A stretch of 33,003 bases of DNA, from IMG/VR virus record IMGVR_UViG_3300031857_000786, positions 1 through 33,003 of that record; one strand, given 5' to 3'. The notes below the pieces were generated by a model. That model was not told the DNA's origin. It searched no databases and saw nothing but the letters and a program-made list of their open reading frames with translations. This DNA comes from a virus. Below are positions 29,854-33,003 of this stretch, piece after piece. The first letter of the stretch is position 1. Every line of letters begins with the position of its first letter. Position numbers and translations under genes: made by a program.

Positions 29854-31019
29854 TGGTAGAAGAAATCAAAAGTGCTTTCGAAGGCGTTAAAACCGAAGTA
29901 AACGGTGCTATCGAAACATTAAAAGCTGATAACGCAGTAGCGGTAGACAGTTTAAAATCAGAATTAGAAGAATTAAAATCTCAAGTTGCTGTAGTAAAAG
30001 ATGCTGCTGACAAATTAGAGGCAAAAAACAATCGTAAGACAATGAACGAAAATCAAGTAAAAGGGTTCAATGCAACTCTTGCTGAAGCAATCGAGAAGAA
30101 TGCTGACAGCATCGCAAAATTAGGTCGTGGTGAGCAGAAGCGTTCTGGCTTTATCTTAGACACTAAGGCAGTAGGTAACATGACTGAAGCAGTTAACTTA
30201 ACTGGTGATATCCCAAGACAATATGCTCCACAAGTATATGCTCTTCCTAATCGTAAAGTGCACGTTAGAAGTTTGTTACCAGTAGGTACAATCTCTACAG
30301 GTTTATTTACTTTCCCTAAGGAAACAGGTGGTGAAGGTGATGTAGCTCCTCAAACTCAAGGTAGCTCTAAAGCTCAATTAGATTTCGATATCACAATGAC
30401 TGATGCTCCAGCTCAGTACATCGCTGGTTTCGTAAGAATCTCTCGTCAAATGTTAGATGACGTTCCTGCTATGACTTCTTTCTTACAAGCTCGTTTGTTA
30501 GAGAAGTATTTATTAGCTGAAGATGCTCAGTTATTGAACGGTAGTGGTACAGCTCCAAACTTAACTGGTTTGACTATCAATGCTGCTTCTCCAACTGGTT
30601 CTGCAACTGTAGACGTTGAGCAATTAGTACAAGCTATTGCACAAGTTTCTGCTACTAACTATTCTGCTAACGGTATCTTGATTAACCCAACTGATTGGGC
30701 TAACATCATGAACACTAAACCAACTAACGCTGCTTATAGCCTTCCAGGTTCTACAGTTGTTACAACTGATGGTTCTTTAACTATCGCTGGTATCCCTGTG
30801 TTCCAATCTACAGCAATCGCTGCTGATAAGTTCTTAGTAGGTGACTGGTCAATGGGTGCTCAAATCATGCAAAATCAAGGTATCTCTGTTCAGTTCTCTG
30901 AAATGGATAGCGATAACTTCCAAAAGAACTTGATTACTGTAAGAGTTGAAGCTCGTATTGCATTCCCTATCTATTACAACAATGCGTTTGTATATGGTGA
31001 TTTCGGTAACGTAGCTTAA
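29853..31019 (+). CDS. Major capsid protein, HK97 fold
   Basis: A 388-residue protein. The first 95 residues are a coiled-coil delta-domain (EEIKSAFEGVKTEVNGAI, SLKSELEELKSQVAVVKDA), probably removed by the protease. The remainder follows the HK97 capsid pattern: ALPNRKVHVRSLLPVG, GLFTFPKETGGEGD, PAQYIAGFVRISRQML, LLEKYLLAEDAQLLNGSG, ILINPTDWANI and LVGDWSMGAQI. The first base of the ATG is the last of the protease stop. Codon use appears shifted to CGT, GGT, ATC, TTC and AAC compared with neighbours, as expected of a highly expressed gene. Followed by a terminator. Confidence 0.96.
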   Translation: MVEEIKSAFEGVKTEVNGAIETLKADNAVAVDSLKSELEELKSQVAVVKDAADKLEAKNNRKTMNENQVKGFNATLAEAIEKNADSIAKLGRGEQKRSGFILDTKAVGNMTEAVNLTGDIPRQYAPQVYALPNRKVHVRSLLPVGTISTGLFTFPKETGGEGDVAPQTQGSSKAQLDFDITMTDAPAQYIAGFVRISRQMLDDVPAMTSFLQARLLEKYLLAEDAQLLNGSGTAPNLTGLTINAASPTGSATVDVEQLVQAIAQVSATNYSANGILINPTDWANIMNTKPTNAAYSLPGSTVVTTDGSLTIAGIPVFQSTAIAADKFLVGDWSMGAQIMQNQGISVQFSEMDSDNFQKNLITVRVEARIAFPIYYNNAFVYGDFGNVA

Positions 31020-31042
31020 TCCTAGATTAATCTAAAATATAA

Positions 31043-31071
31043 GGGGGCAGCCGCAAACTGCCTCCTTTTTT
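31043..31071 (+). terminator. Intrinsic terminator after the capsid gene
   Basis: Stem GGGGGCAG (31043-31050) / CTGCCTCC (31058-31065) with one G-U pair, seven-base loop and TTTTTT. It would lower read-through from the capsid gene into the connector genes. Confidence 0.93.
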
Positions 31072-31090
31072 ATGTCCGCTATATTTTAGT

Positions 31091-31098
31091 TATTTTTG
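31091..31098 (+). promoter_or_regulatory. Promoter ahead of the connector genes
   Basis: TATTTTTG matches TAnnTTTG, between the capsid terminator and the connector ATG. It reads as a restart of transcription for tail-joining genes. No clear -33 TTTG. Confidence 0.5.
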
Positions 31099-31106
31099 TA
31101 AAAACA

Positions 31107-31115
31107 ATGGCATAA
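31107..31115 (+). other. Two-codon minimal ORF (ATG GCA TAA) overlapping the connector start
   Basis: The short frame ATG-GCA-TAA ends at 31115, the first base of the real ATG (TAATG), recreating the stop-start overlap used elsewhere in this operon. It may favour re-initiation at the connector gene. Confidence 0.4.
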
Positions 31116-31660
31116 TGCAAATAGTAAGAGATATAACGACCACAGTAGCACCTACAGCCACAGTCGTTACTTTAGCGGAAGCTAAGAATTACCTTAGAGT
31201 AGATTACAGTGAAGATGATACTTTGATTACATCTTTAATCAATACAGCTCAAACAAGACTTGAGCAATATGCAGGAGTTGCAATGACTCCTAGAACATTA
31301 AGAGTTGTAGCCTATGTAGATAGCTTTATAGAGTTACCTTACACTCCTACAAACACAATATTAGCAGTAGAATACTGGAATAGCACAAATTGGGTAGCAA
31401 TGTCCGTTGGTGACTATCAGGTGCTTGGTGAGACCACCAAAAAGGTCTACATGACTAGCATTTTCGATAACGAGTTTAGATTTACTTATACTTGCGGTTA
31501 TAGTACAACTCCTCAGACAATGAAGACTGCCCTTTTAAAGATGGTTTCAGACCTATATGAGTACAGAGAGTCTTCGGTTGAAGCAACTAAGCCTTCAGCT
31601 AATTTGATGACCGCATACGAGCTTATGAAGCCATTTAAACGCATAAACGTAATTATCTAA
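31115..31660 (+). CDS. Head-tail connector (gp6-like)
   Basis: A 181-residue protein with the connector pattern VVTLAEAKNYLRVDYSEDD (N-terminal helix-hairpin), LITSLINTAQTRLEQYAGVAM and a beta-rich rest with FRFTYTCGYSTTPQTMKTALLKMVSDLYEYRES. This matches HK97 gp6/SPP1 gp15-type proteins that form a ring below the portal. The stop overlaps the next start (TAATG). Confidence 0.9.
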   Translation: MQIVRDITTTVAPTATVVTLAEAKNYLRVDYSEDDTLITSLINTAQTRLEQYAGVAMTPRTLRVVAYVDSFIELPYTPTNTILAVEYWNSTNWVAMSVGDYQVLGETTKKVYMTSIFDNEFRFTYTCGYSTTPQTMKTALLKMVSDLYEYRESSVEATKPSANLMTAYELMKPFKRINVII

Positions 31661-31980
31661 TGATAGGAAGATTAATGAATAGGATTACTTTTAAGAGTAA
31701 AACTAGCGTATCCGACAATGCAGGTGGTTTTGTAAATACCCTTGTAGACTACTATACTTGCTGGGCTGAAATAGCTAGAGATAGCGAAAGCAAGACTAAC
31801 CTAGTAGAAAAAGATTCTATAAATAATGATATTACATTTAGAATAAGATACACAACATCAAAAGTATTTGATAATAAATTAGTTATATCATTCAAAAATA
31901 ACTTATATCTAATCAATTCAGTTATAAACGAATCTGATCGTAATAAGTATTTTATGATTAGCTGCTCAACAATGAAATAA
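31660..31980 (+). CDS. Head-tail adaptor / head closure protein
   Basis: A 106-residue, beta-rich protein: GRLMNRITFKSKTSV, DNAGGFVNTLVDYYTCWAEI, FRIRYTTSKVFDNKLVI and LYLINSVINESDRNKYFMI. The 'R..R.I.F......D..GG....W' order matches the SPP1 gp16/HK97 gp7-like head closure family, which seals the portal channel and receives the tail. TAATG junctions on both sides show coupled translation. Confidence 0.88.
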   Translation: MIGRLMNRITFKSKTSVSDNAGGFVNTLVDYYTCWAEIARDSESKTNLVEKDSINNDITFRIRYTTSKVFDNKLVISFKNNLYLINSVINESDRNKYFMISCSTMK

Positions 31981-32432
31981 TGGCTGCATTTTCAATGGGT
32001 ATTACAGGCTTAGATAGTTTAAGAGCCAAGTTTTCTAATGCGTCAGAAAGGCTAGAAAAGCACGTTGCAGAGGCTATAAATCAAACTGTTGTCGATATTC
32101 AACAAGATGCTAAAGCTGATGTAAAGGTAAAAACAGGTGCATTACAAAGAAGTATAACGCATAGAAAAACAGATAAAACAGGCACAGCTTATGTTAGTGC
32201 TGGTAATAAATCTGTTAAATATGCTCCTTATGTCGAATTTGGAACAAGGCATAATATAAATTTACCTGCATTAATTAACATAACACCTAGTGAGCAAAGT
32301 AAATTTGCTAGGCAATATATAGTACAAAGTCCAAAAAAGTTTACTAATCAGGCAACTAGACCATTTTTAATGACATCTTTCGACAAGAGATATAGTCAGC
32401 TTATATACAAGATTAAAGAATTTCAGATATAA
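31980..32432 (+). CDS. HK97 gp10-like neck/tail completion protein
   Basis: A 150-residue protein beginning MGITGLDSLRAKFSNASERL (from codon 6) with AINQTVVDIQQDAKADVKVKTGALQRSI, YAPYVEFGTRH and PFLMTSFDKRYSQLI. The 'VKTGALQRSI...YA.YVEFGT' block is the defining feature of the gp10 family, located between head closure and tail terminator. It starts on the preceding stop (TAATG). Confidence 0.92.
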   Translation: MAAFSMGITGLDSLRAKFSNASERLEKHVAEAINQTVVDIQQDAKADVKVKTGALQRSITHRKTDKTGTAYVSAGNKSVKYAPYVEFGTRHNINLPALINITPSEQSKFARQYIVQSPKKFTNQATRPFLMTSFDKRYSQLIYKIKEFQI

Positions 32433-32443
32433 ATATATTTCGC

Positions 32444-32451
32444 TAAATTTG
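32444..32451 (+). promoter_or_regulatory. Possible -7 element ahead of a 50-residue gene
   Basis: TAAATTTG matches TAnnTTTG, 15 bases before the ATG at 32467. No clear -33 element was seen. The 34-base gap is longer than the usual overlaps in this operon. Confidence 0.45.
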
Positions 32452-32466
32452 TACAAAATCAATACC

Positions 32467-32619
32467 ATGACAATTACATTAAACGAAGAGCAGGTAAAAC
32501 AATTAGACGCATTCATCCAAGAATTGCCAACTAAGTATGGTTTACCTTTAACTCAGTTTTTATCAAAACTTGCTCAGGAGCAAAATCCTGAAGAAGTAAA
32601 AGCTGAAACAGAAGCTTAA
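32467..32619 (+). CDS. 50-residue small protein, unknown
   Basis: A helical, acidic protein: MTITLNEEQVKQLDAFIQEL, TKYGLPLTQFLSKLAQE, ending PEEVKAETEA. It stops on the start of the next gene (TAATG). It may be a small regulator or chaperone of connector assembly. Function is unknown. Confidence 0.7.
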   Translation: MTITLNEEQVKQLDAFIQELPTKYGLPLTQFLSKLAQEQNPEEVKAETEA

Positions 32620-33003
32620 TGAAAGATTGCGGATTAGCTATACGAAAGGCTTATGTAGATAAGTTAGCATCACAAAGTTTTTCTTTGGGTGTTTACGATA
32701 CTATTGCACCTGACGAAGTGCAGCCTCCGTTTTTAATCATTAGTAGTCAAACATCAGTTGAAAATAGTGACAAGCAGAGTTTTAACTTTGATGTTACTCT
32801 TCAATTTGATATTGTCTATAGAACATTTAAGTCAGGTGAAGTAGGGCAAAAATCGGTAGACCAGTGGGCTAACGAGTTGTTAGGGATCATAGGCGTTAAT
32901 GTACCTGATTACCCAAGTGCTTCTCCTGACTTTAAAATAGTCACTCGTAGAATGTCATCAAATGAAGCTACCTTTGATTATGTGGATGAGGCTTATGTGT
33001 TTA
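32619..33003 (+). CDS. Tail terminator-like protein, 5' part (runs off the window)
   Basis: The frame starts on the preceding stop and stays open to the right edge (128 codons seen). It begins MKDCGLAIRKAYVDKLAS, then PPFLIISSQTSVEN, FNFDVTLQFDIVYRTFKSG and SVDQWANELLGIIG. The alternating strands and the place after gp10 match the minor tail/tail-terminator (gpU- or DUF3168-like) proteins that cap the tail. Truncated by the window. Confidence 0.75.
   Translation, partial: MKDCGLAIRKAYVDKLASQSFSLGVYDTIAPDEVQPPFLIISSQTSVENSDKQSFNFDVTLQFDIVYRTFKSGEVGQKSVDQWANELLGIIGVNVPDYPSASPDFKIVTRRMSSNEATFDYVDEAYVF

Overview
The window is almost entirely the genome of a tailed, siphovirus-type bacteriophage with an HK97-type head, and the host is most likely a member of the Bacteroidota. 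Evidence for the host: the DNA is strongly AT-rich by eye; Shine-Dalgarno sequences are essentially absent, and starts are preceded by A-rich or AACCAAAAC-type leaders; several operon heads carry the Bacteroidota -7 promoter element TAnnTTTG; and many proteins (TMP C-terminus with FANGGIVSGP, fibre repeats with IGTSSP, the small ...YRGQGR protein) look like those of Bacteroidota phages. No integrase, repressor of a recognisable family, tRNA, CRISPR array or insertion sequence was seen, so nothing in the window indicates lysogeny.

Layout. (1) 1-10,107, plus strand: the 3' part of the tape-measure gene, a hub-like tail protein, a tail-tube-like/adhesin fusion, a 1350-residue fibre with a C-terminal S74 chaperone domain, and two small tail-tip genes. 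(2) 10,107-13,195, plus strand: a lysis-type cassette of small membrane or exported proteins, including an out-of-frame overlapping pair, a holin-like protein, a 28-residue membrane peptide, an M15 peptidase endolysin and a metallophosphoesterase, ended by a strong terminator. (3) 13,214-13,616: two small genes behind their own promoter, then a back-to-back (bidirectional) terminator at 13,660-13,726. (4) 13,753-23,397, minus strand: the replication, recombination and accessory block. It contains a VRR-NUC nuclease, DnaB helicase, a helicase-loader-like protein, an Erf/Sak-like annealing protein, a stand-alone DnaA domain IV protein, many small genes and a string of microproteins. It is interrupted by two structured noncoding stretches (20,983-21,378 and 21,607-21,717). 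(5) 23,398-23,903: a noncoding divergent control region with three perfect palindromes in very AT-rich DNA and a C-rich stretch whose minus strand has two G-quadruplex motifs. (6) 23,904-33,003, plus strand: zinc-ribbon protein, small terminase, a 9-bp-periodic repeat array, large terminase, portal, MuF-like protein, prohead protease, major capsid protein, terminator, promoter, head-tail connectors and the beginning of a tail-terminator gene.

The window starts inside the tape-measure gene and stops at the tail terminator, the two ends of a normal siphovirus tail block. The simplest reading is a circular or circularly permuted map cut inside the tail genes. The missing part would then hold the main tail tube, the tail chaperones and the N-terminus of the tape measure (inference).

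How the parts work together: packaging (TerS/TerL, possibly acting on the repeat array) fills a head made by portal, MuF, protease and capsid; connectors join it to a tail measured by the TMP and tipped by the hub and fibres; the minus-strand block copies and recombines the DNA; the small membrane proteins and M15 peptidase release progeny. The strongest candidates for undescribed biology are DNA or RNA structures: the 9-bp array between terS and terL, the three-way-junction element, the triple palindromes with tandem G4 motifs, and the TTTTTG/nested-inverted-repeat leader.
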